DNA of 64,000 nucleotides from Dioscorea cayenensis subsp. rotundata. Lineage: Eukaryota; Streptophyta; Magnoliopsida; Dioscoreales; Dioscoreaceae. Of the stretch, positions 10,581-21,237 are shown in pieces (within the stretch, counting starts at the first letter, position 1; every line of letters starts with the position of its first letter). The translations under genes and the position numbers were made by a program. The notes under the pieces were generated by a model that did not search any database, was not told the origin of the DNA, and was given only the letters and a program-made list of their open reading frames with translations. Where the stretch lies: NCBI RefSeq assembly GCF_009730915.1, contig NC_052483.1:2294001-2358000 (forward strand), given 5' to 3'.

Positions 10581-10961
10581 TGATAATTTAAAAAAATAGG
10601 AAGGTAATATTGGGAAAAAAACCCTATATAGAACTTTAAAAAAAAAAGATAAATCACATTCATTAATAAAATAAAAAAGAATACAAATCTAAAGAGTACA
10701 AGTTCAAACACAAGACACATCCACTAGTAGTAGCTAGAATAATAAGCAATACAACATCTAAAGGAGAAGAAATTAAACTAAGGGAACATTTGGTTGGATG
10801 TAATTCTAAATGCAATGGATTTCCAGTTTCAATGTAATTGGAAATACTTGGTTTTTAAAATACAGTGCAAAATCTTCTGTTTGGTTGAATGTAACTGGAA
10901 TTACTATATTATAAGATTTTATGTTTGTTTGGAAGGATTTGTAAATCCAGAATTGAAAAAT

Positions 10962-11386
10962 ACATGTGTATATATGCATATATGTATATAAGTATATATA
11001 TATATGTATGTATGTATAAGTATATGTGTATATGTATATATATGCATATGCATAAATACATAAATACATGTATATGCATATATGTATGTGTTTGTATATA
11101 TGCATATATGCATATGTATATGTATACATACATATGTGAAAATACCTATGTATGTTTATATAATAATATATATATATATACATACATGTATATGTGTAAT
11201 GTGTGTATATATGCATATATGAATACATATATGTATGTATACATATGTAAAAATGCCTATGTTTATATAAATGTATATGTATAAATATGTGTATAAGTAT
11301 ATGTATGTGTGTATTATGCATATGTGTATATGTATATGTATATATTTCTATATGTGTACACATGTATGTATATATGTATGCCTATG
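10962..11386. repeat. Compound (TATG/TATA/CATA) microsatellite field
   Basis: About 425 bases made of TATATG, TATGTA and GCATAT permutations. The same text resumes at 12849-12950 after the solo LTR, so the LTR landed in the middle of the array. Long reading frames here (Tyr/Ile/His-rich) are artefacts of the repeat. Confidence 0.85.
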
Positions 11387-12848
11387 TGATGGTTCCGGTG
11401 GGGGTGTGATGTGTTAAGTTCACTCAAAAACTCACTCAAAGATTAAACACTCACACACAATCAAAGCAAGATAAAGGAGACAAGCAAATTGGTAACCCAG
11501 TTCGGCACAACCTTGCCTACATCTGGGGGCCAGGCCCGGAGTAACAATCCACTAAAAGAGGTATAGGAACAAGGAGTACAACACTCACTCACTCTCTCAA
11601 TACAAAAAATATCCTTTCAAGATTGCCCGACGGCCACACACTCAACTCTCACCGAAGAGTCTCTCACTTGTTAGCTCCATCCTAAATCTTCGAGCAGGAT
11701 GTCTTATATAGACGCACCGACGCTCTACAAAGTTACCTCTTTTAGAATTCTCCGCGGCTTCCCTAACTTGGACACCTTCCAAAGTTAGATGTTGCAACAC
11801 CCGACTGCAACATGGCCCACCCTATCGAACAGGGACCGAGTTCTAGCCGGATGCACTCGAATCTCCGACCTTCAACCTCCCGGGTTCCTTCAGCCCACCT
11901 CGTAGCGACTGACTCGACCCGAGCCCCTCCCCGCTTGCACTGCTTCCTTCCTCACATCACTTGAAGGTCTCCTCTCCCGAGGGACGTGCCCACCAAGGCA
12001 CACGTGACCATCCTACCAAGATAGCCACCCGAAGATCTCCCGATCTTCCTTTTCCAAACTCGACCCAAGTTTGGTCTTCCAAAATGATCTTCGTCTTGAC
12101 TCATGGAAATATTGTTACTAAACTTGATCTTGTCTTCATCCAAGTTTAGCCTTTTAATATCTTTTAAGCATGATCTTTAATCATCCATGCTTGGATCTTC
12201 AAATCTCTAATCATATCTTATGCAATCTTCAATCAATCTCCTCATATGATCGGGTCTCCATGAATAGTTCCGCCCATAGATAGCTCTTGAATCTTCCTTC
12301 AATATAGTAATGCTAAATATGGTCTTGATGATCTCCTTGGTATGTCTTTACCTTATTTAGTTTGTGTCTTCAAATAGCTTCACACCAAACTAAATCTTTG
12401 TGTCTTCAAATAACTTTCAAATAATCTTCATGATCTTGAACTCTTTGCCAATAATAGAATATTCCTCTCTTCAAATAGATCTTTCTAAAAAGGAGCTCTA
12501 TCAAAGATATAAATTATCATCCCGGATCTTACCAAGGATAGATAATCATATCTAAAATAAAACTTGCCTTTCTAGAAAAGATCCTATAGTCTTGATGCAC
12601 TTTCCAAAAATAGTTTATCATCACATGATTGTATTGAGAGAAATATCTATTAAATCTAGATCTTAATCAAATCTCCACCTTGATCTCCATTAAATCTCTA
12701 CCTTGATCTTCATGATAACATCCTTTGCCACATCATCATCCTAGTCATCTTTTCCTTTGATGAGTCACCACATACCACGTCATCATCCTCTTGCTATGAC
12801 ACCACTTGGCTTGTCATATAATGCCAATCCACGTCATCAGACTTAACA
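11387..12848. mobile_element. Solo LTR of an LTR retrotransposon (fossil)
   Basis: The element runs TGATGGTTCC...CTTAACA and is flanked by the 5-base duplication CTATG on both sides (11382-11386 and 12849-12853). No internal retroelement coding sequence is present, as expected after LTR-LTR recombination. The text around 11490-11600 (GGTAACCCAGTTCGGCAC and so on) is of the kind seen in plant LTRs. The family is not certain. It looks whole as a solo LTR. Confidence 0.7.
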
Positions 12849-14212
12849 CTATGTGTATTTGTATATGTATATATTTTTGTGTATGTATATATGTATATAT
12901 ATGCATATACATTATATGTGTATGCATATGTATATACATGTATATATATCATCTAAGGATTTATAACTCCCGGGATTTCGACTTACGCCCAATTTGGACG
13001 TAAGTCCAAATACATCCATTGGAGTATTTGGTTTTACTTTGGTATTTTAAAATCCCTCAAAACAAACAAAGGATTTTTGGATGTGGTATTTGAAATTACA
13101 ATGTGACTTCAAATACTTCAAAACAAACACTACCTAAATATAAAACGTCATTCTCAAGATAATGCCATATAAAAATAAGACGTGTCAGACTGAGGATGCA
13201 ATCCTTAGTCTACGTTTTCATGTTTTACCCACACTCAAATTGGATGTCTGTTCACTAGGTTGGCTTCATCCATACGGGACCCCCAAGAACTCCAAGCTTC
13301 TCTTAATCGCTAGGATCGATCTCTTTAGTTTTGCCTTTTTTGTCTTTTGAACTATGTATAAACATTCATAGGAGGAATATGCGTATAATTTTTTTTTTAA
13401 TATCACAAAATGTGTCAGCTTTTCTAGTTAAAGATGAGGGCATCCCACTCAAATCAGATGCTCCAAATAATGGCCCTAGAGAGAGAGAGAAAGTCATGTT
13501 TTCCGATTTGGGAATCGCAACTTAAGCTGCCAAAATTGTACAAATCAATCATATATAGGGTTTGTTTAGTTTGTTGTAAGTGAAATTACAATATAAGTGA
13601 AATCACATGTAAGTTAAACTATTGTATTTCAAATTACATTATTGTTGTTTGGTTTGATGTAACTTGAGGGGTATATTCACCATGCAAATTAAATGGTAAG
13701 ATTGCCCCATCATCAATCATTAACACAAGTAATTTTATATTATTTATAAAATCATTTAATTATGTAATATGCATGCTTTAATTTTAGATTTAAAATAATT
13801 AATTAATTTACCTTTCACCATCTATCTTTAGTGTCAACAATAATGTAGGAGAAAAAAATTAATTAATTAATTAATTTAATAATTTATTAAATTTAAAAAT
13901 ATGTAATATCTTTTAATTGTATGTCTAAAAAAATAATTAATGGATTTAACTCCCACTGTCTATTATCTATTACTATTAACACTAATGTAAAAATAATAAT
14001 TAATTTATTTAATGATAGTTTATTAAATAAAAAATATAATATTTTTAAATTTTGTGCCAAAAAATATTTTCATAATTAAAATTAAATAATAATTAGTATT
14101 TTTAAAATAAAATATTAAATTAAGTAAAGCATAAATAATTATAAGTTTAATTATGTTAACAATTGATTACCATGCAAGTTTCCCTTTGATTTTGATGCAT
14201 AATGTGGAAAGG

Positions 14213-15782
14213 GGTTAATTCGTCAGTAGGTCACCAAACTTTGCATAATTATTACTTCAGTCACAAAACTTCAAATTGTATCAAAATGGTCACCTAACTA
14301 ATAATTTTTTTTTACTGGCCGGTCCGGAATAGCTGAGTTAACAGCCTTTGACCATGTCATCAGTTTGACTTAGGTTCCCCACGTCAGCGAAAGTTGTTGA
14401 CTCACCCCTTTAATGCCTGCCGCACACCCACTTTTAGGGATGTAAGTGGGGCGGGGAATCTCCGTTCCCCGCGGGGCCCAGCCCCGACGGGGAGGGGATT
14501 CCCCGAAACTTCCCCCTCGCGGGGCGGGGAGCGGGGAAAAATTCCTCCCCGCTTAGCGGGGCGGGGCGGGCGGGGCTGGAGAATGGTCTCCCCGCCCCAC
14601 GGGGATCCCCGCCCCGCTCCGCGCGGGGATTCCCCGAAAAAATATATTATATATTTTTATTATATTTATTAAAGATTATTTCAACATTAATATAATATTA
14701 TATATATAATCAATAAATATTTATTTGTTAATAATTTTAGTTATTAATAAGTTTTAGTATATATAACTTTCATATTTAATAGAAACTTAATTTAAAATAA
14801 TTAAGTTTAAATATAATTATAACAATAAATTTGAAATAACGTTATATATTATTTATTTAGTGGTGGAATTGGATTCTCAGTATAAATGATTTGGAGAAAG
14901 AGGAAACAAATTGATGGAAGCATGAAATTATTGTGCTAGTTTTGCATTATGAATTTTATTTAATGGATTTGTAATTTTAATTTAATTTTAAAATTTATGT
15001 TATTTGTATTACTTAATTTGTACCTTAATGTTGTTGTTTCATCAAACATTATATTATGACTTGTTAGGAGAAATATTTTGTATGAATTTTTATTTTATAT
15101 ATGATGTGTATGTTGTAAAAAAAACTTTGGTTGAGAATTTTTATTTTATTTCATCATACATTATATTTTTTACTTTCAATTGTATATAGCATCTTTAGCA
15201 TATGTGTAACATAAATGCATTAGAAATATTATAGTTATTTAGAGAAAATTTTTATATTAATGTTTTGGGCGGGGTGGGGATTCCCCGTGGAGCGGGGATC
15301 GCCACGGGGAGTGAGCGGGGGAGATTTTTCCCCCCCGGGGAATTTTAAACCGGGGAATCCCTGCCCCGTGGAGAGCGGGGATGGGGACGGGAATCCCATT
15401 CCCCGCCCCGCACCGCCCCACTTCCATTCCTACCCACCTTGTGTCAAGTCAGGCATTATTGGGTGGAAAGCATCTCCAGCCATTGTGACTGCACCGCTAT
15501 GCATCTTGCCGAACAGTGCATCCCACATTGTATTATTAATGATGATGTGGAGGGCTGAAGGGTGAGTCCCAGGCGTGAGGAACCCAAGTCAAACTGATAA
15601 CATGGTTAAAGGCTACTGACTCAGCTATTCTGGATGCCACACAGGACTTTAGTTGCCAGAATTTATCGGGTGATTGGCCGGTAAAAGAAAATATTAGCTG
15701 GGTGACCATTTGATTCATTTTGAAGTTCAGTGAATGAAGTGATAATTAAGTAAAGTTTGATGACCTACAGAAAAATTAAGCC
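14213..15782. mobile_element. Mutator-like element with TIRs of about 200 bp, split by an insert
   Basis: The arm at 14213-14410 matches the reverse complement of 15575-15782. Shared blocks are GTAGGTCA-CAAACTTT, AATTAT-ACTTCA-TCAC, ATCAAAATGGTCACC and AATAGCTGAGT, then CATCAGTTTGACTT-GGTTCC. Without the insert at 14435-15432 it would be about 560 bp. The element at 26712-27081 has related ends and belongs to the same family. Confidence 0.72.
14435..15432. mobile_element. hAT-like non-autonomous element with GC-rich ends, about 1 kb
   Basis: The left end TAGGGATGTAAGTGGGGCGG and the right end, in reverse TAGGAATGGAAGTGGGGCGG, form inverted repeats. The 8-base flanks CCCACTTT (14427-14434) and CCCACCTT (15433-15440) match at 7 of 8. 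The terminal 150-200 bases are extremely GC-rich, with many GGGGATTCCCCG palindromes. The core of about 600 bases is extremely AT-rich. The reading frames in the GC-rich ends (Pro/Gly/Arg-rich) are compositional artefacts. Confidence 0.72.
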
Positions 15783-16139
15783 TTTTTTGAAAAATGATGA
15801 TTTTAACTCAAATGTTTTGCTGCATTTCAACTTACAGCAAAATTTGATGTAAGTTGAAATGCTACAAAAGTATATAAAACTGTAAAAAAATTTGCATGTA
15901 AAACTCATTTCACAGCAAACCAAACATCATTTTACATGCAAACTAATTATATTATAGTTACTTTTAGCTACTTAAAGGTAACTAAACAACCACATATTAT
16001 CCATCTTTTAGTGAGATAAGGACTAAAATTTATTTTTCAAAATTTTCAGTGTGCTATATATATATATATATATTGGGGGAAAAACTAAAAACTGGAAACA
16101 ATATAAAAAAAACATGGATTTAAAAACATGAGAAAAATA

Positions 16140-16262
16140 AAACTAATGTACCACCAACCCATTCAAAGTGAAAGCCATGCCAACCATTAATAACCCTTCA
16201 ATTAACTCATCATCAAATAATTATTTACATGCATGTCATGGTTTTCATCTCTCAAACCTTTT
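16140..16262. repeat. Flank copy shared with 28300-28410
   Basis: The text CCACCAAC, GTGAAA-CCAT, ATTATTTACATGCATG-CA and GGTTTTCATCTC recurs in the same order at 28298-28415. In both places it lies downstream of a peptide array unit, so it is probably the distal end of the duplicated unit. Confidence 0.5.
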
Positions 16263-16430
16263 TTTTTATTTTTAAATTTTTTGTTTTTTTTATAGGATAC
16301 GCAAGCAATTTAACAGCCAATTCAAGCTGGTATTTGCTTCATAATCTTCTTTTGTAGGATTATCTTTGATATTTGCTTAATAACCACATTAACATTGGAT
16401 TAAATTTTAGATTTCAATCATATAAACCCC

Positions 16431-19400
16431 CAGTGGCGGAGGGAGGGAGGGGCAAGGGGGTGCTTGAGCACCCCCTTGGCCCTGGGAGTCCTTTTAATTT
16501 AGGAAGGCTAGGGGCGGTGCAACTGTTCAAGCACCCCCTTGGGCCCTTAGCTTTGAGGCTTCAAATGCAAAAGGCAACATTTTTACTAGTTGCCTGCCAG
16601 GCCAGCTGGTTGTAAACTTATATATTTTTTTTAATTCATCTCCTAGGTGGCTAGGTAGCTAGGCATCAAATGTAAAAGGCAGCATGAGCATCCAATGTTT
16701 CACAATAATTGAGTAGATATTTGCACAAATCTCAAAGTAAACCCAAGCATCCAATGGCCACAATATAGACTTACCATTGCCTTAGCCACTTAAGAATCAT
16801 GGATCCACTTCACTGATTCAGGATTAAGGAAATAATTCATCTTCAACAATTTGACTTTTAGGGCAATTGAGCAAACTCAGCAAAGCCACCACCAGCCACC
16901 AGGCGCCAGCAAAATCTTCATTAGTTTCATAGTTTGGATTCTTTGGAGTTTGGAACTTGGAAGTAAATTTCTAAAACCAAGCTTGAAGCAACTAAGCAAG
17001 TTAAGTTGGTAAGTTTGAATACTCAATTAGTCAATTTCTCATTTTTCTTTTTTCATTCACAACTCACTGAACTCAGTGAACTCACAACTCACAAGTTGGC
17101 AAGTTGCTATATATCTTCAATACTTCATCAAGAAATTAGAAGACCATCTTTTGTTATGAATCTTATACAACATTTCAATGGTTAAGAAACTCAATATTAT
17201 AATGTACTTATGTACACACTACACACTAGGTCCAGGAAGACACAAAGTCACAAATCAATGAAATGAATCATTTATCTTTCTTAAGAAACTCAATTATATA
17301 ACTTTCTACTTAGTTGCAGGCTTACAACATGCCACTATGCCATCATTACTTTGATGTAAAAACTAAAAAGAGATTTTATTAGAGGATTTTGGTATTTCGG
17401 ATATGTGGGCAATGTTTTCTTAGAAAATTAGCAATTGATTTTTGGCATGCTATTTTTGTTTATCTTGTTTTGTAATTTTTGGCAAATTCTTGATATTGAA
17501 GGTTTGGAATTTATTTTTGTGCCATGAGAGATTTTGGGGAGCAAATGTAGGCTTTTATTTTTGTGCCATGAGACTAATTGCATTCAAACGGTATTTATTC
17601 CAATTAGAGTCATTAGGCTAATTCACATTCATAATGATTTATTTCAATTATACTAATTCACATACTTGTGAAATTTTCCCAGGTACTTTGCTTGAGCTTC
17701 CAGCTCTCATTGGATTTTGGGGTTATCTCTTCCAAATCATCTGTTTTCTCCACCCTATTGTCGATTGACTTCATTGCCACTATTTAGGTAAGGTTTTTTT
17801 AAAAATAAATTTTAGTTTTTATGATTTTATTAATTATGTTATTTGTTACTTATGGTTTTAATTGAGTTTAGTTTTTTTCTAATTATATTATTTGTTACTT
17901 TAGGTTTTAATTTCTTGTTGAATTAATTATTATATATATAGATATGGAGAGGTTTTTTAAACCTAAACTGAAAAGTTGTGAATCGGGAACATATATTTCT
18001 TCTGAAGCTAGCACTGGAGCACAAAAGAGAACTCGTGTTGAGTTTAGTCCAGATGATATTATTGCTGATCCTGGAATTCGCCAACCAATTGAAGAGTATG
18101 ATGTGGGTATTAGAGATCAAGTTCGAAGATCATATTTATTGAAAGGCCCATGCCAACCAACGGGATATGACTTCCCCAAAAAACAACAAGGAAAAGAAAT
18201 ACGACGCTTTCAAGAAGTGTGGTTTCAAAAGTATGATTGGTTGGAATATAGTGTGGCAAAAGATGAAGCCTATTGTTTTTATTGTTATCTTTTTCGAGCA
18301 AGATAGAAGTGAAAAAGGGAGCTAGTGATATTTTTTTACAAGAAAAAGGATTTTTCTAATTGGAGAAAAAGCACTTGAGGGCCTTTAATCAACATGTAGG
18401 GTCCGATAGAATAGTGCACATAATGATGCTAGACGGCATTGTGAAGATTTTAAAAATCAGAGGCAAAGTGTGTCACACGTGTTATCTTCTCATGGGCGTC
18501 AAATGGAGATCGATTATCGCTCTCGTCTAACAGCTGTTCTAGATGTTGTACGAATTCTTTTGGTACAAGGTCTTGCATTCCGTGGTCATAACGAGTCTTC
18601 AAGTTCTAAAAATAAGGAGAACTTTCTGGAGATACTCAATTGGTATGCAAAAAGGGTTGAGAAGGTTGGGAATGTTATTAATGAAAATGCTCCTGGAAAT
18701 AATCAATTAACTTCTCCAATGATTCAAAAACAACTGGTGAATGCATGTGCTGCAGAAATGACATTAGCAATTATTAATGAAATTGGTGATAGTAATTTCT
18801 CACTAATGGTTGATGAGTCTCGGGATAAATCAATAAAAGAGCAAATGGCGCTCATTTTTGAGGTTTGTGAACAAGCAAAGGTCGAGTTGTTGAAAGATTT
18901 CTTGCGATTCAAAGATGTAATCGACACTTTTAGCATTTTTCTCTAAAAAGTAACTTTTAGATGAATTATTTGCTCGTCATGGTCTATCAATTTCAAAATT
19001 GAGAGGACAAGGGTATGATGGAGCCTCAAATATGAGAGGAGAATTTAATGGTCTGAAGACATTGATTTTAAAGAAAAATCCTTTTGCATTTTATATCCAC
19101 TGCTTCGCCCACCAACTGCAATTAGTAGTTGTTTCTGTTGCCAAGGGTATTCTGGCTGTTTCTGATTTTTTTTGTTATACAAATATGATTGTGAATATTG
19201 TGGGTGTGTCATGTAAAAGAAAAGATGCATTGCTTCAAACACATCATCAAAAAATTGTTGAAAGATTAGAGACTGGTGAGATTTTTTCAGGAAAAGGAAA
19301 GCATCAAGAGACAAATCTTGCAAAAGCAGGAGATACTCGTTGGGGTTCACATTTTACAACTTTGATTCGTCTCCTGACAATGTGGGAATCAGTTTTGGAG

Positions 19401-20471
19401 GTGTTACAAAATGTGTGTCAAGATGGATCAATTGCAGATCAAAAAGGTTTGGCATCAAGTTTGATTAGTAAAATGGAGAGCTTTGAGTTTGTCTTTGTCT
19501 TGCATTTGATGATGAAAGTGTTGGGGATCACAAATGAATTATCAAATGCTTTACAACAGAAAGATCAAAATATTGTCAATGCAATGGCATTAATTGATAC
19601 TGTAAAAGATCGTATTCAAGATTTAAGGGATAACAGATGGGATGAGTTATTAGAAGAGGTTCGAAGTTTTTGTGATAGAATGTATATTCCAGTGCCTAAC
19701 ATGGAAGATAAAATACCAGTTCGGGGTCGTTCTAGGCGTGAAGAGCAGTGGATTACTTATTATCATCATTATCATGCAGAGATTTTTATTGCAGTTATTG
19801 ATTTAATTGCCATTGAGATGAATAATCGGTTCACAGAGACAACTACAGAGTTACTAACTTGCATATCATGTCTTGATCCAAGAAACTCATTTTCCAGATT
19901 CCATCATGCCAAGCTACTTCGTCTTGCAGAAATTTATTATGATGATTTTTCTATACAAGATCTTCAAGTTCTAAAAGAGCAACTTCACACATACATTCAT
20001 GATGTTAGAAGATGTTCTGATTTTGTTGAATGTGATGATCTTGCAAGTCTTGCTGTGAAACTAGTTGAAAGTAGAAAGCATTTGGTATTTCTGTTGGTTT
20101 ATCGCCTTATTGAATTGGCTTTGATCTTACCGGTAGCAACAACATCAGTTGAAAGATCCTTCTCGGCCATGAATATCATCAAAACCGATTTGCGTAATAA
20201 GATAGGAGATGAATGGTTGAATGATATGATGATATGTTATATCGAACGCCAAGTGTTTGAAACAATTGATGATGAAGCTATTTTGGTTCGATTTCAGAAT
20301 ATGCAAAACCGAAGGATTCAACTCCCACTTCATTAGTGGTATGTATATTTTTATATTTTTTAAAAATTAATTAGTATAATTTTAAATTTGGATTAATATA
20401 ATTACTTTTTTCAATTTATTTTTTAGGTTGAACTCAGCACCCCCTTAAATTTATGTCTGGTTCCGCCACTT
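16431..20471 (+). mobile_element. hAT transposon, 4.04 kb, perfect 8-bp target duplication
   Basis: The ends are CAGTGGCGGA on the left and, in reverse, AAGTGGCGGAACCAG on the right. The subterminal text AAGGGGGTGCTTGAG (left) matches AAGGGGGTGCTGAGTTC (right, reverse). The 8-base duplication TAAACCCC flanks both ends exactly (16423-16430 and 20472-20479). The left end also holds a palindrome AAGGGGGTGCT/AGCACCCCCTT. It carries one transposase gene on the plus strand (17944-20336). An intact target duplication with a still recognisable transposase points to a fairly recent insertion. Confidence 0.93.
17944..20336 (+). pseudogene. hAT transposase (TTF zinc finger, DUF4371, hAT C-terminal dimerisation), broken
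   Basis: This is a DNA-transposon transposase of the group annotated in plants as 'zinc finger MYM-type protein 1-like'. The N-terminus MERFFKPKLKS is typical. A TTF-type zinc-finger segment (FQEVWFQKYDWLEYS then YCFYCYLF) covers about residues 85-118. The DUF4371 part lies at 18470-18946 (FSLMVDESRDKS). The catalytic core follows, with GYDGASNMRGEFNG, HCFAHQLQLVVV and AGDTRWGSH at 18999-19345. The hAT dimerisation block LILPVATTSVERSFSAMNII is near 20124-20183. Breaks: a stop at 18304-18306, frame changes between 18306 and 18470, and a further break at 18946-18999 where some residues seem missing. An undamaged relative would be about 780-800 residues. A donor-like site could explain one gap, so the number of true breaks is about three. 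Confidence 0.88.
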
Positions 20472-20589
20472 TAAACCCCTATGAATTTTTTTTTAGAAAA
20501 AAAACCCTATGAAATTTACCATTACATACGCATCCTCGCAAATTTAATTTATGCTAAAAATTGTTTGCTTCAATGACTGCATGTGATAA

Positions 20590-20685
20590 AAACAAGGGAA
20601 ACATTCCACTGGGGCAATTTATCAAACACCTGAGCTGCAATAGTGTGGAGAAGTGTCCAGGTCGCCATCCCAAACTCCTCTTTCA
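20590..20685 (-). pseudogene. ERV1: Erv1 exon fragment, array copy 3
   Basis: Only the exon encoding EEFGMATWTLLHTIAAQ and its following intron border (GTGTTTGAT) remain, on the reverse strand near 20608-20685. The reading frame of this exon is undamaged, unlike copies 1, 2 and 4. The rest of the gene is absent: the left side runs into the hAT insertion region, and the N-terminal exon is missing before the intergenic repeat at 20690. Confidence 0.75.
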
Positions 20686-20689
20686 CAAA

Positions 20690-20815
20690 TATACAAATTT
20701 CAAAATAATAATAATATACAAATTTCACAAATAGGATTATATTTTTTTGAAGTTATAAAAAAACCAAATTTCACAAATATACAAATTTCAAAATAATAAT
20801 AATAATAACTAAAAT
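20690..20815. repeat. Internal duplication in the shared promoter region of unit 3
   Basis: The text TTTCACAAATATACAAATTTC followed by AAAATAATAATA occurs twice within about 90 bases. Units 1 and 2 have it once. Confidence 0.6.
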
Positions 20816-20972
20816 AACCTTTTGATTGATTCCACAATTAACCTTGACCATTCTTTGAGCATTCTAAAAATTGTCTCAACTTTGTTATTATACAACTCTT
20901 TCCTGCAATTCATTATAACTAATAGGATTTGTAATAAGCTTTTTATAGTAAATATAACTACATGTATTATAC

Positions 20973-20980
20973 TATAAAAG
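20973..20980 (+). promoter_or_regulatory. TATA box of peptide gene A3
   Basis: TATAAAAG lies 72 bases before the ATG, conserved with the sister genes. Confidence 0.6.
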
Positions 20981-21051
20981 ATAGAGCAACTCCTTCCTTT
21001 CTTCTTCACTCTTTGTTTTATTTTTTATATCTAAAAATCATTGGGAAGAAA

Positions 21052-21237
21052 ATGGCCGGTGTTAATAAGATGACTGTCACTGCATTGTTCTTTTTGGCCA
21101 TTTTCGTTATAATGACAACTATCTATGTTGATGCTGAACTTGATCTCTGCTTCGAGAATTGCATTCAAGACTGTATAGCGGTAGAACCGATGAAAATTTG
21201 CCAATTTAATTGCAGAGCTTTTTGCGGTCATAATTAA
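21052..21237 (+). CDS. Secreted six-cysteine peptide, alpha-hairpinin-like (intact copy A3)
   Basis: This is the second intact peptide gene, also 61 residues. The signal peptide is MAGVNKMTVTALFFLAIFVI and onwards, with cleavage expected near VDA|ELDL. All six cysteines keep the CX3CX3C-X8-CX3CX3C spacing. It differs from copy A1 mainly by conservative changes in the mature part (D to E, V to I, and GDT to GHN at the end). The start was chosen by conservation with copy A1; an in-frame upstream ATG at 20962 lies before the TATA box and is unlikely. Role as for copy A1: probably apoplastic or vacuolar defence or inhibitor peptide, inferred from family resemblance. Confidence 0.82.
   Translation: MAGVNKMTVTALFFLAIFVIMTTIYVDAELDLCFENCIQDCIAVEPMKICQFNCRAFCGHN

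Larger units (their letters stand above)
10782..13134. mobile_element. Harbinger-like element of 2.35 kb with nested inserts
   Basis: The left end GGGAACATTTGGTTGGATGT and the right end, read in reverse as GGTAGTGTTTGTTTTGAAGT, form imperfect inverted repeats. TAA duplications flank both ends (10779-10781 and 13135-13137). Further in, both sides carry diverged repeats of the theme 'aatac-tttggtttt-aaaata'. The interior is mostly an AT/GT microsatellite field and a solo LTR, so the original element was short and non-autonomous. Confidence 0.6.
13559..15993. mobile_element. Outer inverted-repeat element of a three-level nest
   Basis: The left end GGGTTTGTTTAGTTTGTTGT and the right end, in reverse GGTTGTTTAGTTACC, are imperfect inverted repeats. 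Subterminal blocks on both sides share 'TGTTTGGTTTG.TGTAA' and 'CATGTAAA/GTTAAA' themes. The flanks (CATATATA and CATATTAT) only partly match, so the target duplication is not proven. It contains the long-TIR element 14213-15782. Confidence 0.45.

Noticed and set aside
10806-11363. 185-residue Tyr/Ile/His-rich frame and its opposite-strand partners
   Set aside because: A by-product of the TATG/CATA microsatellite.
11952-12149. Opposing 62-63-residue frames
   Set aside because: Inside the solo LTR, which does not code for protein.
14394-14672. Pro/Arg/Gly-rich frames at 14394-14672 and 15260-15565
   Set aside because: They fall in the GC-rich palindromic ends of a hAT-like element and have no family resemblance.
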